DNA of 64,000 bases from contig JBKEET010000009.1 of NCBI GenBank assembly GCA_047777475.1, positions 3,186 to 67,185 of the forward strand, given 5' to 3'. Shown here piece after piece: positions 33,141-42,489 of this stretch (positions are counted from its first letter, which is position 1; the number at the start of each line of letters is the position of its first letter). This stretch comes from Sutterella sp047777475. Its GTDB lineage: Bacteria; Pseudomonadota; Gammaproteobacteria; Burkholderiales; Burkholderiaceae_F. Made by a program: the position numbers and the translations under genes. Under the pieces are notes generated by a model. That model had not been told where the DNA came from and did no database searches. It saw nothing but the letters and a program-made list of their open reading frames with translations.

Positions 33141-34820
33141 ATGAACGGTCTTACCATCATGGTTTTCTCGATCGTCGTGTTCTATCTCGGCTACCGGTTC
33201 TACGGCCGCTGGCTTGAGAAGACATGGGGTATCGACGAGAAAGCCCCCACCCCAGCCGTCCTCCACAAGGACAGCAAAGAGTTTGCCCCGGCCTCGCGCC
33301 TCACCTGCTTTGCTCACCAGTTCACGTCCATTACCGGCGCGGGCCCTGTCACCGGCCCGATTATTGCGGCGATGTTCGGCTGGCTGCCCGGCCTTCTCTG
33401 GATGATTATCGGCGGCATTTTCTTCGGTGCCGTTCAGGACTTCATCGCGCTGTATGCGTCCGTGAAGGAAGGCGGCAAGTCGATCGGCTCGATCATTGAG
33501 CAGTACGTCGGCCACATCGGCCGTCAGCTCTTCCTGCTCTTCTGCTGGCTCTTCACGCTGCTGGTCATCGCCGCCTTCTGCGACATGGTGGCCAACACGT
33601 TCAACGGCTTCTCGAAGACGGGCGAGCAGGTCATGCCCAACGCGGCCGCCGCTTCGATTTCCATGATCTACATGGTCGGCGCCGTTGCCTTCGGCCTTTA
33701 CATCCGCTACCTCAAGCCGAGCCCCAAGGTCCAGCTCGCCGTGGGCATCGTGCTCATGGTCGTGATGGTTGCCCTCGGCATCGAGTTCCCGATGTACGCC
33801 GGTGCCCAGACCTGGCGCTATGTCGTGTTCGCCTACCTCTTCTGCGCTTCCGTGATGCCGCTCTGGCTCCTTAAGCAGCCCCGCGACTACCTCTCCATGT
33901 TCCTGCTCCTGGGCATGGTGGCCGCCGGCGTGATCGGCGTTCTCATTGAAAACCCGACGATCAACATGCCTGCGGTGACGGGCTTCACGGTCAACAACCT
34001 CGACATGTTCCCGATCCTGTTCGTCACGATCGCCTGCGGCGCCGTCTCTGGCTTCCACAGCCTGGTCTCCTCGGGCACGACCTCGAAGATGATCACGAAC
34101 GAGCGCGACATGCGCCCGGTCGGCTACGGTGCCATGCTCGTTGAGTCCACGCTCGGCGTCGTTTCGCTGATCGTCGTGTGCGCCGCCGCCACCGACGGCC
34201 ACCTGCCCTCGGGCACGCCCTTCCAGCTCTTCTCGAACTCGGTTGCGGGCTTCCTCGTGAACATCTTCGGCATCCCGGCCAACATCTCGGCCTGCATCCT
34301 GACGATGTGCGTTTCCGCTCTCGCGCTGACCTCGGTTGACGCCGTGGCCCGCATCGGCCGCATGAGCCTTCAGGAGCTCTTCACGCCGAGCGACGGCAGC
34401 AAGAAGACGCCTGTCCAGGCCTTCTTCAGCAACACCGTCGTGGCGACCGTGCTCACGCTCGTGTGCGCGTACATGCTCTGCCTCGCCGGCTACATGAGCA
34501 TTTGGCCGCTCTTCGGCTCCGCCAACCAGCTGCTCTCCGCCCTGGTTCTCACCGGCCTCGCGGTGTTCCTCCAGAGCACGGGCCGCAAGGGCTGGATGCT
34601 CTACATCCCGATGACCTTCATGTTCTGCGTCACGATGACCGCGCTCGTTGAAGCCATCATCAAGATCTTCGGCGTGATCGCCGCCGGCAAGTTCGTCTTC
34701 ATGATCCACGGCCTGCAGCTCATCATCGCCGTCGCGCTGATCATTCTCGCGCTCCTCGTGGTTTACCACTGCGTCGGACGCCTGATCTCCGGCTCGGAGA
34801 CCGCTAAGAAAGCCGCCTGA
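33141..34820 (+). CDS. CstA-family (carbon starvation) pyruvate/peptide transporter
   Basis: 560 residues from the ATG at 33141, where the first membrane helix begins (MNGLTIMVFSIVVFYLGYRF); an open frame reaching back to 33003 adds a non-conserved stretch. It has the CstA hallmark FAHQFTSITGAGPVTGPIIAA at about 58-78 and many helices. Relatives transport pyruvate (BtsT, CstA) or peptides when carbon is scarce, in the inner membrane. It is shorter than the 700-residue enterobacterial proteins but within family range. It forms a single-gene unit with a strong terminator. Confidence 0.88.
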   Translation: MNGLTIMVFSIVVFYLGYRFYGRWLEKTWGIDEKAPTPAVLHKDSKEFAPASRLTCFAHQFTSITGAGPVTGPIIAAMFGWLPGLLWMIIGGIFFGAVQDFIALYASVKEGGKSIGSIIEQYVGHIGRQLFLLFCWLFTLLVIAAFCDMVANTFNGFSKTGEQVMPNAAAASISMIYMVGAVAFGLYIRYLKPSPKVQLAVGIVLMVVMVALGIEFPMYAGAQTWRYVVFAYLFCASVMPLWLLKQPRDYLSMFLLLGMVAAGVIGVLIENPTINMPAVTGFTVNNLDMFPILFVTIACGAVSGFHSLVSSGTTSKMITNERDMRPVGYGAMLVESTLGVVSLIVVCAAATDGHLPSGTPFQLFSNSVAGFLVNIFGIPANISACILTMCVSALALTSVDAVARIGRMSLQELFTPSDGSKKTPVQAFFSNTVVATVLTLVCAYMLCLAGYMSIWPLFGSANQLLSALVLTGLAVFLQSTGRKGWMLYIPMTFMFCVTMTALVEAIIKIFGVIAAGKFVFMIHGLQLIIAVALIILALLVVYHCVGRLISGSETAKKAA

Positions 34821-34851
34821 CAGCCTGAGCTGATCTAAGCCCAAGCCGAAT

Positions 34852-34889
34852 GCCTCGCCTGTGAACCCCGCAGGCGAGGCTTCTTTTTT
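34852..34889 (+). terminator. Terminator of the CstA-family gene
   Basis: Perfect ten-base arms GCCTCGCCTG / CAGGCGAGGC with a nine-base loop, followed by ttcttttttc. Confidence 0.92.
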
Positions 34890-35002
34890 CTCATTGCTCG
34901 CAAGTCTTTGTCCGATGCTCTCGCAGGACGCCGTCCCGGCACCGATCATGCGGCCCGCTCTGCTATTCTCTTTTTCGCCGAAACGTTTCAGAGGTAAGCC
35001 GC

Positions 35003-35719
35003 ATGAGCATCCGTATCATCTGCCACATGATTTCTTCCGTCGACGGGCGCCTGCTGCCCGCCCGCTGGAACAAGCCCGCCGTCGAGGCCGACGTCACCGA
35101 GGTCTACGAAAGCACCGCCTCGAGCTTCGGGGCCGACGGCTGGATCGTCGGCCGCGCCACGATGGCCGAGTACGCCGAGTGCGTGCACGAAGGCGCGCCC
35201 GCGGAGCTCCGCGGCGGGAACGAGCCCGCGCCGGAGCCTTACGCCGGCCGCCGCGGCGGGCGGCCGCTCGCCGTCTTCGTCGATCCCAAGGGCAAGCTCC
35301 TGAGCGACGATGCCGTCCTGCCCACGGGCGAGCATCTCGTCGCCGTGCTCTCGCCGCGCGTGGCCGAAAACCATCTCGCGAAGCTTCGCGCCGCGGGCGT
35401 TTCCTACGTCTTCGAAGGCCCCGAAGGCCGCGAGCTCGAAGGCGCGCTCGCCGCGCTCGAGCGCCTGTTCGGCGTCGATACGCTGCTGCTCGAAGGCGGC
35501 GGCATCATCAACGGCGCCTTCTTCAAGGCGGGCCTTGTGAACGCCCTCTCGGTGCTCGTCTACCCGGCCGTCGACGGCCTCGCGGGCGTGCCCTCGATCG
35601 TGGGCCTGCCGGGAGCGCCGGGCGAGAAGCCCGCGGAGCACGCGCACCTTGCGCTGGCCGGCTGCGAGGTTCTCCGGGGCGGCATCGTCTGGCTCGTCTA
35701 CAGCATCGCCAACGATTAA
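35003..35719 (+). CDS. RibD reductase-domain (dihydrofolate reductase-like) protein
   Basis: A 238-residue cytoplasmic oxidoreductase matching the C-terminal reductase domain of RibD. The start is MISSVDGRLLPARWNKP, with DGWIVGRATMAEY at about 44-56 and the NADPH-contacting LLLEGGGIINGAFFKAGLVN at about 162-181. There is no deaminase domain, so it is not a complete RibD. Stand-alone proteins of this type reduce pyrimidine intermediates or unrelated carbonyls; the role here is unknown and no riboflavin genes are adjacent. Confidence 0.8.
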   Translation: MSIRIICHMISSVDGRLLPARWNKPAVEADVTEVYESTASSFGADGWIVGRATMAEYAECVHEGAPAELRGGNEPAPEPYAGRRGGRPLAVFVDPKGKLLSDDAVLPTGEHLVAVLSPRVAENHLAKLRAAGVSYVFEGPEGRELEGALAALERLFGVDTLLLEGGGIINGAFFKAGLVNALSVLVYPAVDGLAGVPSIVGLPGAPGEKPAEHAHLALAGCEVLRGGIVWLVYSIAND

Positions 35720-35721
35720 GG

Positions 35722-35754
35722 AAAAAAACGCCGGCGAGAACAAATCTCGCCGGC
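35722..35754 (-). terminator. Terminator between the RibD-like and phosphatase genes
   Basis: Perfect ten-base arms GCCGGCGAGA / TCTCGCCGGC with a five-base loop. The A-run at 35722-35728 becomes a T-run on the minus strand, so it best terminates the phosphatase transcript, about 110 bp after its stop codon. Confidence 0.85.
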
Positions 35755-35862
35755 GGCGTCAAATGCGCGGCGGCCTAACCCTGCTCCGCCGCGCGACAGT
35801 CCGCGGCCGTTTTGCGCGGCCTTGTGCGGACTGTTCAGCCCAAACTTAAAAACCCTTTTCTT

Positions 35863-37278
35863 TTACTTGAGGTTCAGGGCGCGGCGGATCACGTAGTGCA
35901 GGTCCGTCTGGTCAAGCAGCCCCGTGAAGTTTGCGGCCATCGGGCCGTAAGCGGCGATGCGCACCTGGGCGCCCGTGTGCGTCATGTCGACGTCGTCGCC
36001 TTCGGGAACGGCCGTGGCGTAGCCGATCACCATCGTGCTGCCGTCAGCCGTCTTCATCTTCTGCGTGAGGCCCGGGCTCGTCGTGTCGGGCGGCAGGATC
36101 TGGCTCGTGTGCGCGTGGTCGGCCGTGACGATCACGAGCGTATTGCCTTCTTCCTTGGCGAACTTGAGCGCCACCTGGACCGCTTCGTCGAGGTCAACCG
36201 TCTCGCCGATCTGGCCGCAGGGATTGGCGGCATGGTCCTGCTTGTCGATCGAGGCGCCTTCAACCTGCAGGAAGAAGCCCTTCGGATTGACCTTCAGCAC
36301 ATCGATCGCCTTCTGCGTCATCGCGGCGAGCGTCGGCACGTCGGCCGTGCGCTTCGGGTTCTTCTGGCACGTCACGACGGGCGCGTCCTTCTCGTAGCCC
36401 TTCAGCGTCGCGCGCGGACCCTGCCAGCGCACCGGCATGTTGCCTTCGGCAAAGAGGCCGATCACCGGCGTCTTCTGGTTGGCCGCGCTCACCTTGGAAA
36501 GCTCTTCGGCGTTGCGCACGACCTTGTAGCCGCGCGCCTTGGCCTGCTCGAAGAGGGTCTTGCCCTTCCACTCGCCCGCCTTGGCCGTTTCGCCGAAGCT
36601 CTTGGCGCCGCCGCCGAGGACGATGTCGGGGCGAAGGTTCAGAAGCTGTTCGGTGATCGAGCCGGCGCCGCCGTTTTCAAGCGCGTTCTTGGGGCAGCGC
36701 TCGCTCGTCCTCACGGGGCCGTAGCACTTGCGCTGCGTCACGTGCGCAAGGAGCACCGCGGGCGTCGCGTCCTGGATCTCGGCGGTCGACACGTCGCCCG
36801 TCGCCAGGCCCGCAGCCTTGGCCATCTCGAGAAGGTTCTTCTGGGGCTTGCCGTTCACATCGACGCCGATCGCGCCGTTGTAGGTCTTGACGCCCGAGGC
36901 CCAGGCCGTGCCCGAGGCAGCCGAATCGGTCACGTAGTTGGGTTTCTTCGTGTCCTTGTTCAGCGAATAGTGCGTGTAAGAGCCCGTGAACGGCAGCGCA
37001 TCGAGGCCTTCGAAGAAGCCCGAGGCGCCCTTGGCGTAGTTGCGCGCCGCCGTGATTTCGGAAAAGCCCATGCCGTCGCCTATCAGGAGGATGACGTTCT
37101 TCGGATGCTTTTCGTTGATCAGCGCTTTGAAATCAGCCGTGATATCGCCCTGCAGCCTGACGGCGCCGCCGGGGACAGTGATATCACTCCCCTGCACCGA
37201 GCGCACCGTAATGTCCTGGGCGCTGAGCGCAGTGCAGAAGGCTCCGAGAATCATCGAAGCGACAAGTGTTTTTTTCAT
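35863..37278 (-). CDS. phoA: Alkaline phosphatase, periplasmic
   Basis: 471 residues from the ATG at 37278, which begins a signal peptide (MKKTLVASMILGAFCTALSA). The metal-binding LLIGDGMGFSE lies at about 64-74, the nucleophile Ser119 is in TDSAASGTAWASG, and further metal ligands lie in EGASIDKQDHAANP and VTADHAHTS. Extra Cys pairs (RKCYGPVRTSERCPKN) probably form disulfides in the periplasm. It hydrolyses phosphate monoesters to supply phosphate. The open frame extends to 37329 but that part is not signal-like. A Pho-box-like array lies 104-136 bp upstream of the start. Confidence 0.92.
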   Translation of the reverse strand: MKKTLVASMILGAFCTALSAQDITVRSVQGSDITVPGGAVRLQGDITADFKALINEKHPKNVILLIGDGMGFSEITAARNYAKGASGFFEGLDALPFTGSYTHYSLNKDTKKPNYVTDSAASGTAWASGVKTYNGAIGVDVNGKPQKNLLEMAKAAGLATGDVSTAEIQDATPAVLLAHVTQRKCYGPVRTSERCPKNALENGGAGSITEQLLNLRPDIVLGGGAKSFGETAKAGEWKGKTLFEQAKARGYKVVRNAEELSKVSAANQKTPVIGLFAEGNMPVRWQGPRATLKGYEKDAPVVTCQKNPKRTADVPTLAAMTQKAIDVLKVNPKGFFLQVEGASIDKQDHAANPCGQIGETVDLDEAVQVALKFAKEEGNTLVIVTADHAHTSQILPPDTTSPGLTQKMKTADGSTMVIGYATAVPEGDDVDMTHTGAQVRIAAYGPMAANFTGLLDQTDLHYVIRRALNLK

Positions 37279-37381
37279 AGTTCCAACATTCCTATAGCTT
37301 TTCATTTGTCTCTTTGAGACGCCGTCCATGCTAAGGAAGCCATATGAAAATCCGCGCGTCTTTCGATGAAGATTCCGTGCC

Positions 37382-37414
37382 GCTTGTGAGAATTCGATGA
37401 CAAATCCGTGAAAG
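37382..37414 (-). promoter_or_regulatory. Pho-box-like triple repeat before phoA
   Basis: Read on the minus strand: CTTTCAC-GGAT, TTGTCAT-CGAA, TTCTCAC-AAGC, three 11-bp units in phase, each starting with a close match to the PhoB half-site CTGTCA(T/C). This is the arrangement of PhoB-activated promoters and fits phosphate-starvation control of phoA. Confidence 0.65.
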
Positions 37415-37525
37415 GCAAAATTCCGAAGTCAAAAAATTCCCGCCTCGGTCAGCCCGGCGGCGGGATATCGAAGTCCGGCAAAAACTGCGCTGCTGATAAT
37501 GCGCAGTCAGGCCAGGATATTTAAT

Positions 37526-38191
37526 TCAAGGCGTTCCTTTTTTATATCTGTCCAAAAAATCAATCACGGTGGCATATCCGCTCGAGAAAGCCATCGCAAC
37601 AGCAGCATCCGACAGACGGATTACAGCCTTGCCGCTTTTATCAGATGTCCAATAACCATCATGAATCGGAACATCGTAGAAAAAGCCGCTAGGCATAAAG
37701 AAATGCGAGTTTGCAGGCAACGGCACTGCCACTTTTACTTGAATGTCTTCCAGTCCGCTGTAGCCCATTGCATCTTTTAGAACTGTCTTCACTTTATTTC
37801 GGACAGTCTCGCCAACAAAAACTGTAATTTTATGTTTTTGCCAATTGCCTACGCAGACTTGATCGGCCTTGCAGGTTTCCTGGGTGCCGCCGACGGTTAC
37901 AGGAACGAGAAATTCGGTAAATGATTCAAAACGTTCCCTTTTGCAGGTCTGGTATTTGACAGCGTCGCCGAAGATATAGGCAACTTTCTGCTTTGCCTGC
38001 AGCACATCGCTGGTTTCCAGGCCGGTATCCCTATCCTTGCAGGAAGTGACTTCCACCCGCAGCGCAGCAGTTTTGCTGACAGGTTCTCCGAAATATTCTT
38101 CCGTTGCCGCATCCACGGTAAGGTCCGATTTGCAGCCGGTGAGCGCCGCGAGCACCAGCGCGCAGACACTGGCAAGTTTCCATTTCGTCAT
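37526..38191 (-). CDS. Lipoprotein of unknown function
   Basis: A 221-residue protein with an N-terminal lipoprotein signal (WKLASVCALVLAALTGCKS; lipobox LTGC, Cys20) and AGGA nine bases before the ATG. The mature part has additional Cys residues (TSCKDRDTG, KYQTCKRERF, ETCKADQVCVGNW) that could form disulfides, and no domain I recognise. The base composition is lower in GC than neighbours, which may indicate acquisition. It is monocistronic, between phoA and the flavoprotein gene. Confidence 0.75.
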   Translation of the reverse strand: MTKWKLASVCALVLAALTGCKSDLTVDAATEEYFGEPVSKTAALRVEVTSCKDRDTGLETSDVLQAKQKVAYIFGDAVKYQTCKRERFESFTEFLVPVTVGGTQETCKADQVCVGNWQKHKITVFVGETVRNKVKTVLKDAMGYSGLEDIQVKVAVPLPANSHFFMPSGFFYDVPIHDGYWTSDKSGKAVIRLSDAAVAMAFSSGYATVIDFLDRYKKGTP

Positions 38192-38380
38192 TTTTGCGAT
38201 CCTGATTTAAAGATAAAACTGATCGACGTTCATTAATATAGAACAGATGTCGGAATGTTTCGTTGACTGCCGGCAACGGCAAATCGGTTAAATCAGGCTT
38301 TTGAATGACAGTTTTTCAGGGCTGCGGTCTTTCACAGAGACGGAGCGCAGCGCAAAAGGAAGGAAAGGGATTCGGCGCCG

Positions 38381-38416
38381 AAAAAACCGGGCCGGTGCTT
38401 TCGCACCGGCCCGGCT
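38381..38416 (-). terminator. Terminator of the flavoprotein gene
   Basis: On the minus strand a 12-base perfect stem (CCGGGCCGGTGC / GCACCGGCCCGG, loop gaaa) runs into TTTTTT. It is 47 bp after the flavoprotein stop codon. Confidence 0.93.
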
Positions 38417-38463
38417 TGCTTTGCGCGTCTTCTGAGCGGTGAAGCTCAGTGCTCAGGCTTTAA

Positions 38464-39993
38464 TTAGGCCTTAGCCTTGGCAGCGACTTCGCCGGCGTGA
38501 CGGCCGTTGATCAGGCAGTCCAGAATGGCGATCGAGCCGAGGCGCACAGCGCCGTGGACGCCGCCCGTGGACTCGCCAGCCGCATACAGATGCGGAATCG
38601 GCTTGTCGGTGCGAACGTCGATGACGCGGGTGTCCTCATCGGTCACCAGGCCGCCCATGCAGTGATGGACCTTCGGCTGCAGCTCGCCGACATACCACGG
38701 ACCCTTCTCCATCGGAGTCTGGTCGTTGTTGATGTAGCGGTTCCAGGTCGGATCCTTCTTCGTCTTCACGATGTTGTTGAAGTCGGCCACGGTCTTCTTA
38801 AGTTCGGCGGCGTCAATGCCCATGCCCTTGGCAAGGTCATCGAGGTTGTCGTACTTGAAGACGCACTTGCGGTCGAGCAGGCCCTTGAGCGAGCCCGGAC
38901 GCTGCTTCATGTACGGCTGGCAGTTTTCTTCGTTGCAGATGGCGAAGCACTTGTTGCCGTTCTGCTGCTGCAGCATGATGGCGTCGGCGCGGACCTTGCG
39001 GTTGGCAAGCTCATTGACGAAGCGGTCGCCCTTCGAGTTCACCCACACGCCGTATTCGGCGGCGGCCGTCTGGTTGAACTGCCAGCCGGTGCCCATGCCC
39101 TTCTCATGCGGGTTGCCCCACGGGCCGCACTGAATCCAGTCGTTCTGCACCTGCAGGCAGCCGATGGCGGCGGTTTCGCGCCACAGCTCGGAGGTAGCAC
39201 CCGGCTGGTTCGTCGTGTCGAGCTTCTCGTTGAGCTTCGGATCCTGGTACATGCGGAACTTCACGTCAGCCGAGAAGCCGCCGTAGCAGAGAATGACGCC
39301 CTTCGTGGCGCGCAGGAACTTAACCTTGCCGGACTTCGCATCCGGGAAGGTGTAGCCCTCGCGGACCTGCAGGCCTTCGACAGCGCCGGTGTCCGGATTG
39401 CGGATGATGTGCTCGACATAGACGCGGGTGCGCAGAGGCACGCCGAGCTGCTTGCACTTCTCGATTTCCTTCGTGACGATGCCGGAGCCCGAGCCGTTCT
39501 TCGTCGTGACATAGCGCGGAACGGAGTGGCCGCCTTCCTGGCCGATGGCGTCGGGCAGGAACTCAACATGGAGCTCGTTGACGCACCACTCGTAGTTGGA
39601 GAGGGCGTGCTCGGCCATGTAGCGGACCTTGGGCAGGTAGTTCATGTAGTTGCCGGCCTTGAGAATATCCTTCTCAAGGAGTTCGACGGAGTCCTTAATG
39701 CCGTGCATCTTCTGCTGCGGGCAGCCCGTAGCCGTCAGAATGCCGCCGTTAATGATGGAGTTGCCGCCGAGAGTGCGCATCTTTTCGAGAACGACCACGT
39801 CAGCGCCGGCTTTCTTCGCCTCAATGGCGGCAGCCAGGCCGGCGAAGCCGGACCCGATGATCAGGATTTCGTGGGTTTCATCCCATTTGATGTCCTTCTT
39901 GCAGTTGACGTCAGCCGCGAAGGCGGAAGTGCCCGCGACGGCGAGGCCGGCGAGAGAACCCTGAATGAGATGACGACGGGAAATATCGGTCAT
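38464..39993 (-). CDS. Tat-exported FAD-binding fumarate reductase-type flavoprotein
   Basis: 509 residues from the ATG at 39993, with AGGAG nine bases upstream. The start is a Tat signal (SRRHLIQGSLAGLAVAG). The FAD motif GSGFAGLAAA...VVLEKM is at about 47-74, RTLGGNSIINGGI follows, and the C-terminal flavin/substrate segment ESTGGVHGAVRLGSIAILDC is at about 468-487. It is the FAD_binding_2 family of flavocytochrome c fumarate reductases, but no c-type haem (CxxCH) domain is present, so electrons must come from a separate cytochrome. The final motif (GAVRLGS) differs from the GxNRLGGN of fumarate reductases, so the substrate may be another enoate. It is periplasmic. Confidence 0.82.
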   Translation of the reverse strand: MTDISRRHLIQGSLAGLAVAGTSAFAADVNCKKDIKWDETHEILIIGSGFAGLAAAIEAKKAGADVVVLEKMRTLGGNSIINGGILTATGCPQQKMHGIKDSVELLEKDILKAGNYMNYLPKVRYMAEHALSNYEWCVNELHVEFLPDAIGQEGGHSVPRYVTTKNGSGSGIVTKEIEKCKQLGVPLRTRVYVEHIIRNPDTGAVEGLQVREGYTFPDAKSGKVKFLRATKGVILCYGGFSADVKFRMYQDPKLNEKLDTTNQPGATSELWRETAAIGCLQVQNDWIQCGPWGNPHEKGMGTGWQFNQTAAAEYGVWVNSKGDRFVNELANRKVRADAIMLQQQNGNKCFAICNEENCQPYMKQRPGSLKGLLDRKCVFKYDNLDDLAKGMGIDAAELKKTVADFNNIVKTKKDPTWNRYINNDQTPMEKGPWYVGELQPKVHHCMGGLVTDEDTRVIDVRTDKPIPHLYAAGESTGGVHGAVRLGSIAILDCLINGRHAGEVAAKAKA

Positions 39994-40442
39994 ATATCTT
40001 CTCCTGCTTTTATAAGTGCGCCGGGAGTCCGCACCGGAGATGACCTCCCGCGGGCGGCCGGCAGGAAAGAGCGAAGCATCGGGGGTGAAATGATTTTCGT
40101 TTCCTCTTCCCTCTTTCTCTGAGATCAGCATATATCCGACGGAGTACCTAGGGCGATGGCATTAACCCTAATTAAATGCAACAAAAATGCCTCTTCCCGC
40201 AACATTTCGTTAAATTCATCGGCGGGCTAAACCGCCTGTTGCCCAGATATTTGCAACCGATGCGCTCAGAGGCAGCTTTTCTGATTTTCTGCGGAGATGC
40301 CCTGCGCTTACCACGGAAGTCGAAGCACGGCGCGCGGGCCGGTCCTATCATTAAAGGCTTAGGTTATTCTGTTGCTCAGGCCGCTCCGGCCTTTATAAGA
40401 AAAATTCTCGTTTCGGCGGGCCGGCCCGGCTCGTTTTCATTC

Positions 40443-41408
40443 ATGTTCAGCGAAGCTTTTCTGCACACCCTCAACAATGTCTGCATCCTGATTCTGGTTG
40501 CGGCGCTCGGATGGCTTGCCGCCGCCAAGGGCAAGCTCGACAACGGCGCGAGGATCACCACCTCGAAAATCGTGAACCTCTCGCTGCCGTTCTTCCTCTT
40601 TTACGCCATCACCTCAAAGTTCACGCACGCGCAGCTCATCGAGCTGCTGCAGATGGCGGGGCTCCCCTTCGTCACCGTGGCGCTCAACTGGGCGCTTTCC
40701 GAGCTGCTCGTCAAGGCCGGGCTCGTCGGCAGGGACAAGGCGGGCGTCTTCGTCGCCGCCTACACGGGCGCCTCGCTCATGTTCGTCGGCGTGCCGTTCG
40801 TCTCGGCGCTTTTCAATGAGTCGGCGATTCCCTACCTGCTCATTTACTTCCTCGCGAACGTGACCTTCATCTGGACGGTCGGCCTTTACCGCATCCAGCT
40901 CGACGGCGTCGCGAGAAGCGGACGCCCCCACCCGAAGCTGCTTACGGCGAGCAGCCTGAAAATGCTGCTGCAGCCGCCGCTCATCGCACTCGCGATCGGC
41001 ATGGCGGTGATCCTGCTGGCAATTCCGGTGCCGGGCGTCATCACGGGCACGGCGAAGATGTTCGGCTCGATCACCTCGCCGCTCGCGATTTTCTTCATCG
41101 GCATGACAATCTGGAAGGTGGGCTTCTCAAAGCTGCGGCACCTCACGCGCGAGCTCTGGCTCATTCTTTTCGGCTGCTACGTCTCGCGCCCGCTCATCAT
41201 GTACCTGGTGACGCTGCCCTTTGACATGGATCCGATGATGCGCCGCGTCTTCGTCGTGTCCGCCTCGCTCCCGAGCAGCTCGGTGCTCGCCGTCCTCGCC
41301 AAGAACTACGGCGCCGACGACGAGTTCGCCTCGGAAGCGGTCGGCGTCGCCACGATCGGCGTCGTCTTCATGGTGCCGGTCATGATGTTCATCGTGCCGC
41401 TGATTTAG
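40443..41408 (+). CDS. AEC (auxin efflux carrier) family transporter
   Basis: 321 residues from the ATG at 40443, normal family length; the open frame reaches back to 40176 but that part has no membrane character. About 10 hydrophobic segments, with ALGWLAAAKGKLDNGARI early, VNLSLPFFLFYAITS next, and SLPSSSVLAVLAKNYGADDEFASEAVGVATI near the C-terminus, the conserved family block. Bacterial members transport malate, malonate or related carboxylates. It is divergent from the flavoprotein gene over 449 bp and convergent with the next LysR gene. It could import the flavoprotein's substrate or export the product, but that is speculation. Confidence 0.8.
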   Translation: MFSEAFLHTLNNVCILILVAALGWLAAAKGKLDNGARITTSKIVNLSLPFFLFYAITSKFTHAQLIELLQMAGLPFVTVALNWALSELLVKAGLVGRDKAGVFVAAYTGASLMFVGVPFVSALFNESAIPYLLIYFLANVTFIWTVGLYRIQLDGVARSGRPHPKLLTASSLKMLLQPPLIALAIGMAVILLAIPVPGVITGTAKMFGSITSPLAIFFIGMTIWKVGFSKLRHLTRELWLILFGCYVSRPLIMYLVTLPFDMDPMMRRVFVVSASLPSSSVLAVLAKNYGADDEFASEAVGVATIGVVFMVPVMMFIVPLI

Positions 41409-41421
41409 AAAAGCATCATCC

Positions 41422-42378
41422 TCAGGCGGACGGGCGGGAAGCTTCGCGGCTTTCCGCCCTTTTGCTGCCGGGCGGCAGCACGGCCTGGCTGCGAAGCGCG
41501 AAATGCTCCTTGAGGAGCTTGATGAAGAGCTCGGCCGCGGGCGTCTTCCAGCGCCCTTTCTGCCAGGCGCAGACCGCGGTCATCGAGGGGTGCTCCATCG
41601 CGGTCGGCAGCTCCGCGAGCCGCCCTTCGGCGATTTCCCGCTCGAGCGCAAACCGCGGCATGAAGGCGACGCCGAGGCCGCTCATCACGAAGCGCTTCAC
41701 CGCCTCGGTGCTCCACACCTCAATGTCCTTTTCCATCGCAATCGAGCGATCCTCGAGGTAGCGCCGGAAAATTTTCACCGAAAGTGCATTCGAATCGTCC
41801 TGGATGTGGCTGAGCGCCTTTTTCTGCCCCGGCGTCACAAAGTCGCGTTCGGCGGCGGCAAGGCCGGGCGAGCCGACGAGCGCAAGTCCGAATTCCGCGA
41901 GCGGCTCGCAGGCGATCCCGGGCGGATAGTCGCCCACGTCGTAGTGGATCGCCACGTCGATGTCGCTGCCGAGCAGGTCTTCGAAAATTTCGAAGCAGTT
42001 GCGGCAGCGCACGCTCAGCCTCACGCGGGGCGCCCTCTCGCGGAATGCCGCGAACACGCTCTGCAGCTCGTAGGTCGCCAGCGTCTCGGGCGCGGCCACC
42101 GTGAGCGTGCCGGTGAGTCCTTCTCGGCGGCTGCGGAAAGCGTTGAGGTCATCGACGCTCTCGAGCACCTTGTCCACATAGGGCATCAGCTCGCCGCCCG
42201 CCTGCGTGAGCACCATGCGCCCGCCGCTGCGCTCGAAGAGCTGCACGCCGAACTCCTGCTCGAGCGCGCGGATCTGGAACGTAATCGTCGACTGCGCATA
42301 GCCGAGCGCAGCGGCCGCCTTCTGGTAGCTGCCGCATTCGAGGATTTTCTTCAGCGTGAAGAGATATTTGAGTTCCAT
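41422..42378 (-). CDS. LysR-family transcriptional regulator
   Basis: 318 residues from the ATG at 42378, the position where LysR proteins normally begin (MELKYLFTLKKILECGSYQKAAAALGYAQ). The helix-turn-helix is at about 3-60 and the effector domain from about 90. A TTG at 42423 would add 15 unlike residues. It is divergent from the DUF2000 gene; a TTCAATATTGTTGAA dyad lies between them. It is most similar in form to the CysB/LTTR group with a free Cys (VRCRNCFEIFEDLLG). Confidence 0.87.
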   Translation of the reverse strand: MELKYLFTLKKILECGSYQKAAAALGYAQSTITFQIRALEQEFGVQLFERSGGRMVLTQAGGELMPYVDKVLESVDDLNAFRSRREGLTGTLTVAAPETLATYELQSVFAAFRERAPRVRLSVRCRNCFEIFEDLLGSDIDVAIHYDVGDYPPGIACEPLAEFGLALVGSPGLAAAERDFVTPGQKKALSHIQDDSNALSVKIFRRYLEDRSIAMEKDIEVWSTEAVKRFVMSGLGVAFMPRFALEREIAEGRLAELPTAMEHPSMTAVCAWQKGRWKTPAAELFIKLLKEHFALRSQAVLPPGSKRAESREASRPSA

Positions 42379-42388
42379 GGCCGGTAAC

Positions 42389-42403
42389 TTCAATATTGTT
42401 GAA
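42389..42403. promoter_or_regulatory. LysR-type dyad site
   Basis: TTCAA-tattg-TTGAA matches the T-N11-A form of LysR binding sites and lies 11 bp before the LysR start, within the 111-bp gap to the divergent DUF2000 gene. Confidence 0.5.
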
Positions 42404-42489
42404 TTAGTATCAATTATATTCAATTTGACTAAACAAATCGAGCGGCCTATAGTCCCTGAATCGCTTCACTTTTCGTTTCGGAGACAACC

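Noticed and set aside
33129..34949. A 606-codon open frame on the - strand
   Set aside because: Antisense to the CstA-family gene; composition is His/Glu/Asp-rich without structure.
38464..39993. Flavocytochrome c fumarate reductase
   Set aside because: No CxxCH haem-binding motif and no cytochrome domain; only the flavoprotein half is present.
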